DNA of 21,192 nt from Clostridia bacterium (GCA_017620455.1 JAFZQK010000011.1:1-21192), one strand, 5' to 3'; counted from the first letter of the stretch, positions 1-8,240 are shown. Numbers and translations are program-made. The notes: a model not told the origin generated them from the sequence alone.

Positions 1-583
1 CGGCGACGTGTGGATCGAGTTCTCTCCCATCGGCGACACCAACGTGGAATTCGAGTTTGAAGACGCCGTGGTCGGCGGCGCCGTGCCGCGCAACTTCATC
101 CCCTCCGTGGAAAAGGGCCTGCGCGAGAATATCGTCAAGGGCGTGCTGGCGGGCTATCCCATGGTGCACCTCCATGCCAAGCTCTACGACGGCAGCTACC
201 ACCCGGTGGACTCCTCCGAAATGGCCTTCAAGACCGCAGCCCGCATCGCCTACAAGAAGGGCTGCATGGACGCCAGCCCCGTGATGCTGGAGCCCATCAT
301 GCACGTGGAAGTGTTCGTGCCCGATGAATACATGGGCGATATCATGGGCGATATGAACAAGCGGCGCGGCCGCATCATGGGCATGGATCAGGTGGACGGG
401 CTGCAGCGCGTCACCGCCGAAGCGCCCATGGGTGAAATGTTCAAGTACGCCACCGATCTGCGCTCCATGACCCAGGCCCGCGGCTCCTTCACCATGCGGT
501 TTGAACGCTATGAGGAAATGCCCGCCGACGCCGCCAAGAAGATCATCGAAAGCGCGCAGAAGGACGAGGAAGAAGAAGAATAA
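1..583 (+). CDS. Elongation factor G-family GTPase, C-terminal part (5' truncated by window)
   Basis: This is the 3' end of a ribosomal translocation GTPase of the EF-G family; the first complete codon is at position 2 and the stop is TAA at 581-583. The visible 193 residues cover the end of domain IV and all of domain V. Recognisable blocks are VGGAVPR, LAGYPMV, YDGSYHPVDSSEMAFK, PVMLEPIM, RRGRIMGM and YATDLRSMTQARGSF, all family hallmarks. The G domain lies outside the window, so nucleotide motifs cannot be checked. It is not followed by tuf, as the str-operon copy usually is, but by a terminator and an unrelated gene. The wording of domains IV-V also resembles the second EF-G type (EF-G-2-like) found in many Clostridia. 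I therefore suspect a paralog rather than the main fusA, but this is inference. The tail is strongly acidic (DEEEEE). Confidence 0.93.
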   Translation, partial: GDVWIEFSPIGDTNVEFEFEDAVVGGAVPRNFIPSVEKGLRENIVKGVLAGYPMVHLHAKLYDGSYHPVDSSEMAFKTAARIAYKKGCMDASPVMLEPIMHVEVFVPDEYMGDIMGDMNKRRGRIMGMDQVDGLQRVTAEAPMGEMFKYATDLRSMTQARGSFTMRFERYEEMPADAAKKIIESAQKDEEEEE

Positions 584-596
584 TCCGCATTCGGGA

Positions 597-624
597 ACGC
601 CCGGCTTTTTCGCCGGGCGTTTCT
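597..624 (+). terminator. Rho-independent terminator after the EF-G gene
   Basis: A perfect 9-bp GC-rich stem (ACGCCCGGC at 597-605 with GCCGGGCGT at 612-620) encloses a 6-nt loop and is followed by a short T-rich stretch (TTTCT). The U tract is short, so some readthrough into the next gene is possible; no separate promoter was seen for that gene. Confidence 0.75.
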
Positions 625-659
625 CCATCTTCGGATCTTTTTTGAAGGGAGCGGACGCT

Positions 660-1649
660 ATGAAAAAAACGATCTGGCTCATCCTGCCCGTGGTCATCAT
701 CGCCGTGGTGCTGGTGGCCATGTACGCCGGCCAGCGGAATTCCCTGTCCGACCAGAATCAGGAGCTGACCCGTCAGCTCAGCGAAGCGGACCTGGCCGTG
801 AAAACTACCCAGGAGCTGGCCGACAGCCGGGTCGCCGCCGTGGAAAGCGACCTGGACGCAGCCAATCAGCAGAAGGAAGAAGCGGAAGCCGCCCTCACCG
901 AAGCGGAGGCCGCCCTCAACGCCGTCACCGCGGAGCGGGACGATCTGCAGGCCAAAAATACCGCCGCCGTGAGCCAGCTCAACGACGGCATCCGCCAGGC
1001 CCAGCAAGCCCTGTACGCCCTCACCGGCGAGGAAGCCGGCCCGGAAAAGGATCTGCGGGAAGCTAAGACGCAGCTGGAGGAGACCCAGGTGCTGCTTTCC
1101 TCCGCTCAGGATGAGATCGCCGCCTATCAGCAGGCGGCCGCCGAGGCCGAGGAAGCCCACCGCCAGGCGCTGGAAGAAGCCCAGAAGGAAACGAAAGCGG
1201 TCAATCAGGCGCTGCAGGACGTGCAGGCGGAATTGTCCGCTTTGCGGGACAGCCTCCCCGGTCGGATCGACGAGGCCGTCGCCGCGGCCCTGGCGGAAAC
1301 GGAACAAACAAAAGTCACCGTGGTGCAGGGCGAAGCGCGCGAAGCCATCCTGGAGCTCGACAGCCTTTCCGCTTTGGAGAACGCCGATCTGGCCCCCGGG
1401 GAATATGTGCTGATCCTCCGCATTCTGCACGGGGACACGGAAGCGGGACGGCTGGAGCTGCCTTATGCCGTTGCGGCGCAGGAAGAAGCCCCGGCGGAGG
1501 GAACAGAGGAACCCCCGGCAGAGGAAACGCCCGTGAAAGCCGTGCCGGAGGAAACCCCGGCGGAAAAAGCGGACCCCGCCCCGGTATCGGAAGAAGCAGC
1601 GGCCCCCGCCGAACCGGACGCTCCGGTGAAGGAAGAGGATGCCGCCTGA
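660..1649 (+). CDS. Membrane-anchored coiled-coil protein, function unknown
   Basis: This 329-residue protein is not assigned to a known family. The ATG at 660 is chosen because GAAGGGAG (644-651) sits 8 nt upstream; the same frame is open further upstream but overlaps the EF-G gene and the terminator. Residues 5-23 form one hydrophobic helix after MKKT, so it is probably an N-terminal signal anchor with the rest outside the membrane. Residues about 26-215 are an Ala/Glu/Gln-rich heptad-like coiled coil. Residues about 217-275 are a short beta-like module (LAPGEYVLILRILHGDTEAG), and the last 55 residues are a Pro/Glu/Ala tail with AEETP-type repeats. The architecture resembles cell-envelope spacer or scaffold proteins (EzrA- or tape-like), but only at the level of composition. 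It may be read through from the EF-G gene. Confidence 0.85.
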   Translation: MKKTIWLILPVVIIAVVLVAMYAGQRNSLSDQNQELTRQLSEADLAVKTTQELADSRVAAVESDLDAANQQKEEAEAALTEAEAALNAVTAERDDLQAKNTAAVSQLNDGIRQAQQALYALTGEEAGPEKDLREAKTQLEETQVLLSSAQDEIAAYQQAAAEAEEAHRQALEEAQKETKAVNQALQDVQAELSALRDSLPGRIDEAVAAALAETEQTKVTVVQGEAREAILELDSLSALENADLAPGEYVLILRILHGDTEAGRLELPYAVAAQEEAPAEGTEEPPAEETPVKAVPEETPAEKADPAPVSEEAAAPAEPDAPVKEEDAA

Positions 1650-1661
1650 TCGCTGTACGCA

Positions 1662-1691
1662 AAAACCCGCCGGACAATCCCGGCGGGTTTT
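1662..1691. terminator. Bidirectional rho-independent terminator between convergent genes
   Basis: AAAACCCGCCGG (1662-1673) and CCGGCGGGTTTT (1680-1691) pair perfectly around a 6-nt loop. A run of T follows on the plus strand and a run of T (the A run at 1661-1665) on the minus strand. It lies between the coiled-coil gene ending at 1649 and clpX ending at 1708, so it serves both. Confidence 0.9.
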
Positions 1692-1707
1692 TCTGTGTGT
1701 CGGTCGA

Positions 1708-3018
1708 TCAGCTGGCGCTGGGTTCCTCCGGTTCGGCAGCGGCCTGTACCGGCGCGCGCCGCGGACGGCGGGCGGGCTTGGCCGGCTCGCCGTTTTCCAG
1801 TTTCGGCTTTTCCCCGTTTTCGATGACTGCCTTGGTCACGGTGCACTTGCGCACGTCCTTTTTCCCCGGCAGATCGAACATGGTATCCAGCAGCGCGCCT
1901 TCGATGATGGAGCGCAGCCCCCGGGCGCCGCTCTTGCGGGCGATGGCCTGCCGGGCGATCTCGCGGACGGCGTCTTCGTCAAACGCCAATTCCACCCCGT
2001 CCAGGGCCATCAGCTGCTGATACTGCTTGACCAGGGCGTTCCGGGGCTCGGTCAGGATCTGCATCAGCGCGTTTTCATCCAGCGCGTCCAGCGTCACCGT
2101 CACGGGCAGCCGGCCCACGAATTCCGGGATCAGCCCGAACTTCATCAGGTCCTCCGGCCGCATTTGCCTGAGCACGTCCCCCACGTTCTGGCTGCTCTTC
2201 CCCTGGGGATCGGCGCCGAAGCCCAGCGCCTTTTTCCCGATCCTCTGCTCGATCAGGCGGCTCAGCCCGTCGAAGGCGCCGCCGCAGATGAAGAGGATGT
2301 TGGTGGTGTCGATCTGCAGGCATTCCTGGTGGGGATGCTTGCGCCCGCCCTGGGGCGGCACGTTGGCCAGCGTCCCTTCCAGGATCTTGAGCAGCGCCTG
2401 CTGCACGCCTTCGCCGCTCACATCCCGGGTGATGGACACGTTTTCGCCCTTCCGGGCGATCTTGTCGATCTCGTCGATGTAAATGATGCCCCGCTGGGCC
2501 GCCTGGATATCGTTTCCCGCGGCCTGGATCAGCCGCAGCAGGATGTTTTCCACGTCCTCGCCCACGTAGCCCGCCTCCGTCAGGGCTGTGGCGTCCACGA
2601 TGGCGAAGGGCACGTTGAGGATCTTGGCCAGGGACTGGGCCAGGTAGGTTTTTCCGCAGCCGGTGGGCCCCACCATCAGGATGTTGGATTTCTGCAGCTC
2701 CACCCCATCCTTGGGCAGCTTCGCGCCGATGCGCTTGTAATGATTGTACACCGCCACGCACAGCGTGCGCTTCGCCTGCTCCTGCCCGATCACGTATTCA
2801 TCCAGCACTTCCTTCATTTCCGAAGGCGTGGGGATCTCCTTCATGGTGGGCGCTGCGGCCATCAGGTCCATATCGTCGGCCAGGATCTCCTGGCACAGGG
2901 CGATGCACTCATTGCAGATGTACGCGCCCGGGCCGGCGATGATCCGGCGCACCTGATCCTGGGTTTTGCCGCAGAAAGAGCAGCGGTGCTTGGGCATATT
3001 GATGGGTTCCTTCGCCAT
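1708..3018 (-). CDS. clpX: ATP-dependent Clp protease ATP-binding subunit ClpX
   Basis: ClpX is the AAA+ unfoldase that recognises tagged proteins and threads them into ClpP. The 436 residues contain, in order: an N-terminal C4 zinc-binding domain (CSFCGK and CNEC pairs), Walker A GPTGCGKT, the GYVGEDVE pore loop, Walker B IIYIDEID, an RKH-type loop (GGRKHPH), the LGFG loop at the usual ClpP-docking (IGF) position, the arginine-finger segment PEFVGRLP and sensor 2 GARGLR. The start ATG (3016-3018) follows AAAGGA at 7 nt. The last ~30 residues are a basic/Pro/Ala tail ([10 protein letters not shown]) longer than in many ClpX proteins and probably disordered. It is the last gene of tig-clpP-clpX, 27 nt after clpP, and ends just before a strong terminator. 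Confidence 0.97.
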   Translation of the reverse strand: MAKEPINMPKHRCSFCGKTQDQVRRIIAGPGAYICNECIALCQEILADDMDLMAAAPTMKEIPTPSEMKEVLDEYVIGQEQAKRTLCVAVYNHYKRIGAKLPKDGVELQKSNILMVGPTGCGKTYLAQSLAKILNVPFAIVDATALTEAGYVGEDVENILLRLIQAAGNDIQAAQRGIIYIDEIDKIARKGENVSITRDVSGEGVQQALLKILEGTLANVPPQGGRKHPHQECLQIDTTNILFICGGAFDGLSRLIEQRIGKKALGFGADPQGKSSQNVGDVLRQMRPEDLMKFGLIPEFVGRLPVTVTLDALDENALMQILTEPRNALVKQYQQLMALDGVELAFDEDAVREIARQAIARKSGARGLRSIIEGALLDTMFDLPGKKDVRKCTVTKAVIENGEKPKLENGEPAKPARRPRRAPVQAAAEPEEPSAS

Positions 3019-3045
3019 GGCATTCCTTTCTGGTCCTGTCCGGTC

Positions 3046-3633
3046 TTATTTCTTCCGGGGCTGATAGATCTCGTCGATGATGCCGTATTCCAGGGCTTCC
3101 CGGGCGGACATAAAATAGTCCCGCTCCACGTCCCGCTGCACCTTTTCCAGCGGCTGACCCGTCATTTCCGCCATCAGGGCGTTCATTTTGTTCTTGGTGC
3201 GCAGCAGCCATTCGGCATGAATGGTCACATCCGTGGCCTGGCCGGAAGCGCCGCCGGAGGGCTGATGGATCATGATCTCGCTGTTGGGCAGGGCCAATCG
3301 CTTGCCCTTTTCCCCCGCCATCAGCAGGAAAGCGCCCATGCTGGCCGCCAGACCCACGCACACCGTGCGCACCGGGCACTTGATGTAGTTCATGGTGTCG
3401 TAGATCGCCATGCCTGCGGTCACGGAGCCGCCCGGGCTGTTGATGTACAGGTTGATATCCGCATCCGGGTTGTCCGTTTCCAGGAACAGCAGCTGCGCCA
3501 CGATGGCGTTTGCCACCTGGTCGTTGATCTCGCTGCCCAGGAACACCACCCGGTCCTTCAGCAGCCGGGAATAAATATCGTACGACCTTTCCCCATGGGC
3601 GGTCTGTTCGATCACATACGGGATGAGAGACAT
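3046..3633 (-). CDS. clpP: ATP-dependent Clp protease proteolytic subunit ClpP
   Basis: ClpP is the tetradecameric serine protease chamber that pairs with ClpX. With the start at 3633 the protein is 195 residues, the normal size, beginning [11 protein letters not shown] as mature ClpP proteins do. This start is favoured over an in-frame ATG eight codons upstream because a perfect AGGAGG lies 6 nt before it (complement of 3640-3645). The catalytic triad is visible as Ser98 (GLAASMGAF), His123 (IMIHQPSGG) and Asp172 (VERDYFMSA). The oxyanion-side NSPGGS segment and the MAIYDTM helix are intact. It lies 48 nt after tig and 27 nt before clpX, so it is cotranscribed with both. Confidence 0.97.
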   Translation of the reverse strand: MSLIPYVIEQTAHGERSYDIYSRLLKDRVVFLGSEINDQVANAIVAQLLFLETDNPDADINLYINSPGGSVTAGMAIYDTMNYIKCPVRTVCVGLAASMGAFLLMAGEKGKRLALPNSEIMIHQPSGGASGQATDVTIHAEWLLRTKNKMNALMAEMTGQPLEKVQRDVERDYFMSAREALEYGIIDEIYQPRKK

Positions 3634-3681
3634 CTGCATCCTCCTTCCGTCAACCACTATCTTATGAGGTTCCGCCTGTCC

Positions 3682-5061
3682 TTATTCTTCCCCGGCCTTT
3701 TCGGCGGCTTCGGCGGCGGCTTGCACGGCCTTGGCGGCGTCCGCGGCGCTGACGCGCTCGCTTTCGTCCTTCTCCTCCACCTGGGCACTTTCAACGATCA
3801 GGTCCACCACCCGGCGGATGGCGGCGTTTTCCTTGAGGTATTCCTTCTGCCGGTCGCTGAGGGAAGCCTTGAATTCGTCCGCGGGCTTGCCGGCGCGCTG
3901 AGCTTCTTCTTCAACGGCCTTGTCCATGTCTTCCTCGGTGGGCTCGATGCCTTCCTTCTTCACCATCGCTTCCAGCACCAGCTGCATCTTCACCCGGTTC
4001 TTGGCCTCGCTGCGGTACATATCCCGCATCTGCTCTTCGGTCTGACCGGTGTACTTGAGATAATCCTCGTATTTGAGGCCCTGGTACGCCATGCGCATCT
4101 GCATTTCCCGCAGCATCATGTCGATTTCGCTTTCGATCATGGCGTCGGGGATATCGCAGTCGGAGGCGTCCACCGCCGCCTGGATCAGCTCGTTTTCCAG
4201 CTGCACGGAGGCGTTCTTCTGCGCCCGTTCGTTCAGCTCCTTGACGATGTTTTCCCTGTAGGCGGCAAAGGTGTCGAATTCGCTGACGTCGGCGGCGAAA
4301 TCGTCGTCCAGTTCGGGCTTCACCCGCACCTGGATGCCGTTCACCTTCACGTGGAACACGGCGTCCTTGCCCTTCAAGTTCTCGGCGTGGTATTCGTCCG
4401 GGAACTTTACGTTCAGATCCTTTTCTTCCCCGATCTGCATGCCCACCATCTGCTCTTCAAACCCGGGAATGAAATGGCCGCTGCCGATTTCCAGGGTCTG
4501 CTTCTGGGCGGTGCCGCCCTCAAAGGCCACGCCGTCCACGCTGCCTGCGTAGTCCAGGTTCACGATGTCGCCGGTTTCCACGGCCCGGTCGGTGACGTCT
4601 GCCATGGTGGTGGCCTTTTCCACATCCTGCTGAATGCGGGCGTCGATTTCCTCGTCCGTCACCTTATGGGTATACTTGACGCCCTTGAGGCCCTTATAAT
4701 CCCCCAGCTCCACGTCGGGCTTGACGAACACCTTGACCGTGAAAAGCAGGTCCTTGCCCGCGCCGATCTGCTTGAGCTCGTCCATTTCAGGCCGGTCCAC
4801 CACCTGCAGATCGTTTTCCTTCACCGCCGCATCGTACTCGTCGGGGAACACGATCTCCAGGGCGTCGTCATAAAAAACGCCTTCGCCGTACATATTTTCA
4901 ATGATCTTCCGGGGCGCCTTGCCCTTGCGGAAGCCGGGCACGTTCACGCGGCCGCGCATTTTGAGATACGCCTTCTGCATCGCCTCGTCAAATTTTTCAG
5001 CGGGCACTTCAAACGCGATCTTCACCTGATTGCCGGAAATCTTTTCAACCGTGTAACTCAT
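3682..5061 (-). CDS. tig: Trigger factor (ribosome-associated chaperone and peptidyl-prolyl isomerase)
   Basis: Trigger factor binds ribosomal protein L23 at the exit tunnel and shields nascent chains. The 459-residue protein starts at MSYTVEKI; the ATG at 5061 follows GGAGGG at 10 nt, whereas the longer open frame upstream encodes a non-conserved Phe/Cys-rich stretch and crosses the promoter. The ribosome-binding signature GFRKGKAPR is at residues 43-51. An FKBP-type PPIase domain occupies about residues 150-245 (DIVNLDYAGSVDGVAFEGG; GSGHFIPGFEEQMVGM), followed by the helical chaperone domain. The last ~45 residues are an Ala/Glu-rich tail (AADAAKAVQAAAEAAEKAG), probably disordered or a short helix. 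It is the first gene of tig-clpP-clpX, a cluster found across bacteria that links folding and proteolysis. Confidence 0.96.
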   Translation of the reverse strand: MSYTVEKISGNQVKIAFEVPAEKFDEAMQKAYLKMRGRVNVPGFRKGKAPRKIIENMYGEGVFYDDALEIVFPDEYDAAVKENDLQVVDRPEMDELKQIGAGKDLLFTVKVFVKPDVELGDYKGLKGVKYTHKVTDEEIDARIQQDVEKATTMADVTDRAVETGDIVNLDYAGSVDGVAFEGGTAQKQTLEIGSGHFIPGFEEQMVGMQIGEEKDLNVKFPDEYHAENLKGKDAVFHVKVNGIQVRVKPELDDDFAADVSEFDTFAAYRENIVKELNERAQKNASVQLENELIQAAVDASDCDIPDAMIESEIDMMLREMQMRMAYQGLKYEDYLKYTGQTEEQMRDMYRSEAKNRVKMQLVLEAMVKKEGIEPTEEDMDKAVEEEAQRAGKPADEFKASLSDRQKEYLKENAAIRRVVDLIVESAQVEEKDESERVSAADAAKAVQAAAEAAEKAGEE

Positions 5062-5102
5062 CTCAGGAACACCCTCCAATTTCGCCTCTCTCGGCATGGT
5101 CG

Positions 5103-5124
5103 GCTTTGGCCCGGGGCACAAAGC
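5103..5124 (-). other. Small hairpin in the tig leader
   Basis: GCTTTG (5103-5108) and CAAAGC (5119-5124) can pair around a 10-nt GC-rich loop in the predicted 5' leader of tig. It has no T run, so it is not a terminator. A role in mRNA stability or translation is possible but unproven. Confidence 0.3.
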
Positions 5125-5134
5125 GCTACCGTGC

Positions 5135-5163
5135 ATTCTACCATAAAAAAACAGGAAATGCAA
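5135..5163 (-). promoter_or_regulatory. Candidate sigma-A promoter for tig-clpP-clpX
   Basis: On the minus strand TTGCAT (complement of 5158-5163) is followed after 17 bp by TAGAAT (complement of 5135-5140), one mismatch from the -10 consensus. The predicted start of transcription lies about 67 nt upstream of tig. The -35 sits inside the hairpin that terminates the upstream operon, so the two signals overlap. Confidence 0.5.
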
Positions 5164-5171
5164 GCATTTCC
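5143..5171 (-). terminator. Rho-independent terminator after the Nudix gene
   Basis: GGAAATGC (5154-5161) and GCATTTCC (5164-5171) form an 8-bp stem with a very tight loop. On the minus strand it is followed by TGTTTTTTTAT. It closes the five-gene operon that begins near 9280. Confidence 0.75.
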
Positions 5172-5199
5172 CGTTTATGTCAAACAACAGATTTACAAA

Positions 5200-5634
5200 T
5201 CATTTCACCCGGTACGTCATTTCAATCTGTTTCCCCGCCAGAAAAAGGATCTCCTGCCGCCGGGTCGACGAAAGGTTTTCCGCCGCCTCCTCCAAAGTCA
5301 GCCAGGCCGTGCGGGAAATTTCTGTTTCATCGCAGGCTGCCAGCGCGTCCATCTGCGCCTCCGCCAGGAAGTAAACCACGGTTTTGATGGTGTCCGGCCT
5401 GCCTTCCCGGGCCAGGGGATGGCTTTCCTCTTCCCGGAAACCGCTTACCAGACGAACGTCCAGCCCCGTTTCCTCCCGGATCTCCCGCAGGGCGGTTTCC
5501 TCATCCGTTTCCCCTGCCTCCACGTGGCCCTTGGGAAAGCTCCAATGCCCGTCCGACTCCCGGACCATGGCAATGCGCGTTTCCTCCCCGTTTCGGGCAA
5601 ACACCACCGCCCCGCTGCATTTTTCATTCTTCAT
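5200..5634 (-). CDS. Nudix hydrolase, Ap4A-hydrolase-like
   Basis: This 144-residue Nudix enzyme probably hydrolyses a nucleoside diphosphate linked to another group. The full Nudix box GX5EX7REUXEEXGU is at residues 36-58, with Gly36, Glu42, Arg50, Glu51, Glu54, Glu55 and Gly57 all present. The segment before it, WSFPKGHVEAGE, matches the diadenosine tetraphosphate hydrolase (NUDT2-like) branch better than MutT or ADP-ribose enzymes, but the substrate is inferred. The ATG at 5634 overlaps the end of the esterase gene by 11 nt and has GGAGGG 8 nt upstream, within that gene. It is the last gene of its operon, ahead of the terminator at 5143-5171. Confidence 0.9.
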   Translation of the reverse strand: MKNEKCSGAVVFARNGEETRIAMVRESDGHWSFPKGHVEAGETDEETALREIREETGLDVRLVSGFREEESHPLAREGRPDTIKTVVYFLAEAQMDALAACDETEISRTAWLTLEEAAENLSSTRRQEILFLAGKQIEMTYRVK

Positions 5635-6541
5635 CCGTCTTTCCCTCCCGCAAGGCTTTCAGCAAGAACGCGCCGATCTGGCTTATGCTGGCCTTGCTCT
5701 CCCTGAAGCCGAAGGCCTGGAACACATGGCACATTCCCGCCCAGCGGACGATCTGCGCGTCCACCCCGCAGACGAGCAGCTTCTTTTCCAGCATTTCCGA
5801 ATCGCTGAGCAGGATCTCGTTGGCACCGCAGTGGATCAGCACCGGCGGCAGGCCCGCAAGATCCGCGTACACGGGCGAGATCTCCGGGGCCGTCAGCCGG
5901 GCGGGGCAGCCCGCATAGGCGAGGGCGTCCTCCATCAGGCTTTCCGCGTCCAGCGTGGCGTCCACGTCCGCAAGGAGCGCATAGCTTTCCCCCGTCTGGG
6001 CCAGGTCCACCCACGGGGACATCAGCGCGATGGCGGCGGGCAGGGGCTTTCCCGCGTCCCGGAGCTTCAGCGCCAGCGCCAGGGCCAGGTTTCCCCCCGC
6101 GCTTTCCCCCACCAGGGCGATCTTTTCCGGCGCATAGCCCAGATCCATCAGATACCGGTACGCCCGCATGGCGTCCTCCAGCTGGGCGGGATAGGGGCAC
6201 CGGGGGGCCAGACGGTAGGAAAACGTCAGGGTTTTCACCCCCGCCGCGCTGCAGATGGGCGACGCGATGGCCCGGCACTGCAGGATGCCGCCGCTGACGA
6301 AGGCGCCGCCGTGGAGGTGCAGGATCGCCCCGTCCTCCACTTCCGTTTTCCGGGGAGAAAGCATCAGCGCGGGCATGCCAAGGCCCCGGACCGGATCGGC
6401 CCGGGTGCCGCTCATGCGGATCTTCGCCACGGTGTCCGCCGTGGGATTCACCCGCATGAGCCAATCCATGCCGAACCCCATCGCCGCTTTTTTGTGCGAC
6501 CGGATCATGTTCAGCGTTTCCTGACTGCGCCGCGTGGGCAT
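5624..6541 (-). CDS. Alpha/beta hydrolase, HSL-family (type IV) esterase
   Basis: This 305-residue enzyme belongs to the hormone-sensitive-lipase group of carboxylesterases, which cleave short-chain esters in the cytoplasm. The oxyanion-hole motif HGGAF is at residues 77-81 and the nucleophile Ser147 lies in GESAGG. His272 (GMCHVFQAF) completes the triad. The acid position in the usual DPLRD-type motif reads NEILLSD, so Glu242 or the nearby Asp247 would act; Glu at this place is uncommon but known in related enzymes. No signal peptide is visible. The ATG at 6541 begins one base after the stop of the HAD gene and has GGAGG 6 nt upstream, so translation is probably coupled. The natural substrate is unknown. 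Confidence 0.9.
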   Translation of the reverse strand: MPTRRSQETLNMIRSHKKAAMGFGMDWLMRVNPTADTVAKIRMSGTRADPVRGLGMPALMLSPRKTEVEDGAILHLHGGAFVSGGILQCRAIASPICSAAGVKTLTFSYRLAPRCPYPAQLEDAMRAYRYLMDLGYAPEKIALVGESAGGNLALALALKLRDAGKPLPAAIALMSPWVDLAQTGESYALLADVDATLDAESLMEDALAYAGCPARLTAPEISPVYADLAGLPPVLIHCGANEILLSDSEMLEKKLLVCGVDAQIVRWAGMCHVFQAFGFRESKASISQIGAFLLKALREGKTDEE

Positions 6542-6542
6542 G

Positions 6543-7373
6543 CTATTCCTCCCGTTTCCCGCCGAGTACGAACCGCTCCACCGCCCGGGCGAAGCCGCCC
6601 TCCCGGCAGTCCGCGGTCAGAAAGCGCGCGGCCTTCTTCGCCCGTTCGCTCCCGTTGGCCATCGCCACGCCGAAGCCCGCCACCCGCAGCATGGGCGCGT
6701 CGTTGTCGTGGTCCCCCAGGGCCATCACCTGTTCCATGGGCACTCCCAGATACGATGCGAATTCCCTCAGGCCGCTTCCCTTGTCCACGCCCCGGGGCAT
6801 GACCTCCACGTTGTTTTCCGTGGACCGGGTCAGCGTGATGCCGGGGATTTCTCGAAGCGCCCTGCGCAGCGGCTCCAGGGGCACGTTATCGCAGATATAG
6901 AATTTATGCACCGGCCCCAGCACGATCTCCCGGGCGGCTTCCGGCCCGTGCACATAGACGATCCCCAGTTTTCCGATCCGATCGCCCTGGGAAAGCTCCG
7001 AATGGTGGTGGGCGTCCGGACGGGTGGTGCAGATGGTCCTGTGCCCGAAAATGAAGCTGTCCGCCCCGAAGGAGAGGATGACCTCCAGCGTCCGTTTCGC
7101 CGCCTCCGTGTCCATCACGTGCATGGCCAGGGGACGCAGCTGCGCATCCACGATGTTGGCGCCGTTCTCCCCCATGATGGGGCAGGTAAGCCTGCTGTCC
7201 TGCATTTTCAGGTACGCGTTTTCCGGGAACCGCCCCGTGGCGACGGCCACCGTGACCCCCCTCTCCTGGGCGGCCCGGATGGCCCCCACGTTCTCAGGCA
7301 CCATCTGCCCCCTGTAATCCAGCAGCGTTCCGTCCAGATCCGTGGCGATCAGGCGGATGGGAAAATCAGTCAT
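6543..7373 (-). CDS. Cof-type HAD-IIB family phosphatase
   Basis: A 276-residue haloacid-dehalogenase-superfamily hydrolase of the Cof/IIB branch, which dephosphorylates sugar phosphates, nucleotides or cofactors such as FMN or PLP. Motif I is DLDGTLL with Asp12 and Asp14, motif II is ATGR (Thr46), motif III is Lys198 in GVDKGSG and motif IV is GDHDNDAPML (Asp221, Asp225). The C2B cap lies between motifs II and III. AAGGAG is 6 nt before the ATG at 7373. It lies 15 nt after the pseudouridine synthase gene and one base before the esterase gene. The specific substrate cannot be read from the sequence. Confidence 0.94.
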   Translation of the reverse strand: MTDFPIRLIATDLDGTLLDYRGQMVPENVGAIRAAQERGVTVAVATGRFPENAYLKMQDSRLTCPIMGENGANIVDAQLRPLAMHVMDTEAAKRTLEVILSFGADSFIFGHRTICTTRPDAHHHSELSQGDRIGKLGIVYVHGPEAAREIVLGPVHKFYICDNVPLEPLRRALREIPGITLTRSTENNVEVMPRGVDKGSGLREFASYLGVPMEQVMALGDHDNDAPMLRVAGFGVAMANGSERAKKAARFLTADCREGGFARAVERFVLGGKREE

Positions 7374-7388
7374 ATCCTGCTCCTTTTT

Positions 7389-8240
7389 TCAGAACGGCGG
7401 CTCCACCGCGAAGGTTTTTCCGTCCAGATAAGAAAGCGCGCCGCCCGCGTGGAAGGTCATTTCCACGGCGCACAGGCGCAGCGTCCGGGCTTTCAAGCGC
7501 TTGTTCAGCGCCCGGTCGCCGTATTTATCGTCCCCCAGAATGGGATGGGAAAGGAAGGCCATGTGCGCCCGGATCTGGTGGGTGCGCCCGGTGAGCAGCG
7601 TCACCCGCAGCCGGGATACCACGCCGTCAAAATCCAGGGTCTCATACCGGGTGGCGATGGGCAGCGCGCCGGGCGTTTCGTGGGTGACGATCCGCACCCG
7701 GGCCTGCTGCGCGTCCTTGATGAGGAACGCCTCCTTCGTGTCCGCCGGCGGGCGCATTTCCCCGCGCACCAGGCACTGGTAGATCTTTTCCATCCGCCGC
7801 TCCCGGAAAGCGTCCAGAAGCAGGCCTTCGCTTTCGTCATCCTTGCACAGCAGCAGCAGCCCCTGGGTGGGATTGTCCAGCCGGTGGCACAGCCGCGGAA
7901 CGTACGCGCCCCCCGCCCGTTCCGTCAGCAGGCTCAGCACCGTCATGCCGCCCCGCCCGTCCTCGTCGCAGGAGATGCCCGCGGGCTTATTGACCAGCAG
8001 CACCCGTTCGTCCTCGTACACCACGGGCAGCTCCGCCGCGTATCCGGTGTACAGCGTCACCTGCACCCCGGGGATCACCGGGGTATCCCCGGCGCAGCGC
8101 CGCCCGTCCATCTTCACGTCCCGGCGGGCGAAGGCGTCCCGCACCGTCCGGGCAGGCAAAAGCGGCATGGACAGGGCGATGTACCCGTCCAGCCGCATCC
8201 CTTCCGCCTCCGGCGGGACCAAAGCAGCATAGATCCGCAT
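7389..8240 (-). CDS. RluA-family RNA pseudouridine synthase
   Basis: This 283-residue enzyme isomerises uridine to pseudouridine in rRNA or tRNA. An S4-like RNA-binding module occupies about residues 14-65 (MRLDGYIALSMP), followed by the catalytic domain. The catalytic Asp122 is in HRLDNPTQGLLLL; in most RluA proteins the motif is HRLDxxTSG, so Gln replaces Ser here. Other family blocks are VLLVNKPAG, EKIYQCLVRG, LLTGRTHQIRAH and HPILGDDKYG. The start is the ATG at 8240, which shares one base with the upstream stop (TGATG). This places the start after the S4-like region's normal beginning; the frame is open much further upstream, but that part is antisense-free shadow of the preceding gene. 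RluD-, RluC- and YlyB-type targets cannot be distinguished. Confidence 0.93.
   Translation of the reverse strand: MRIYAALVPPEAEGMRLDGYIALSMPLLPARTVRDAFARRDVKMDGRRCAGDTPVIPGVQVTLYTGYAAELPVVYEDERVLLVNKPAGISCDEDGRGGMTVLSLLTERAGGAYVPRLCHRLDNPTQGLLLLCKDDESEGLLLDAFRERRMEKIYQCLVRGEMRPPADTKEAFLIKDAQQARVRIVTHETPGALPIATRYETLDFDGVVSRLRVTLLTGRTHQIRAHMAFLSHPILGDDKYGDRALNKRLKARTLRLCAVEMTFHAGGALSYLDGKTFAVEPPF

Noticed and set aside
2210..2240. LGF instead of IGF in the ClpP-docking loop of ClpX, considered as a lost ClpP partnership
   Set aside because: LGF is an accepted variant of the [LIV]-G-F loop, and an intact clpP lies next to it.
5178..5183. TTGACA on the minus strand before the Nudix terminator, considered as a -35 or CtsR-like half-site for the clp cluster
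   Set aside because: No -10 at 16-18 bp and no tandem GGTCAAA pattern; distance to the TAGAAT -10 is too great.
5062..5187. An extended trigger factor starting at 5187
   Set aside because: The added 42 residues cross the Nudix terminator and the candidate promoter and are not like trigger factor; GGAGGG marks the start at 5061.
1639..5706. A 4-kb open frame on the plus strand opposite tig-clpP-clpX and the Nudix gene
   Set aside because: It is antisense to four well-supported genes. High-GC coding DNA that avoids TTA, CTA and TCA codons gives stop-free antisense frames; the translation is His/Gln/Gly/Leu-rich with no domain and no ribosome site.
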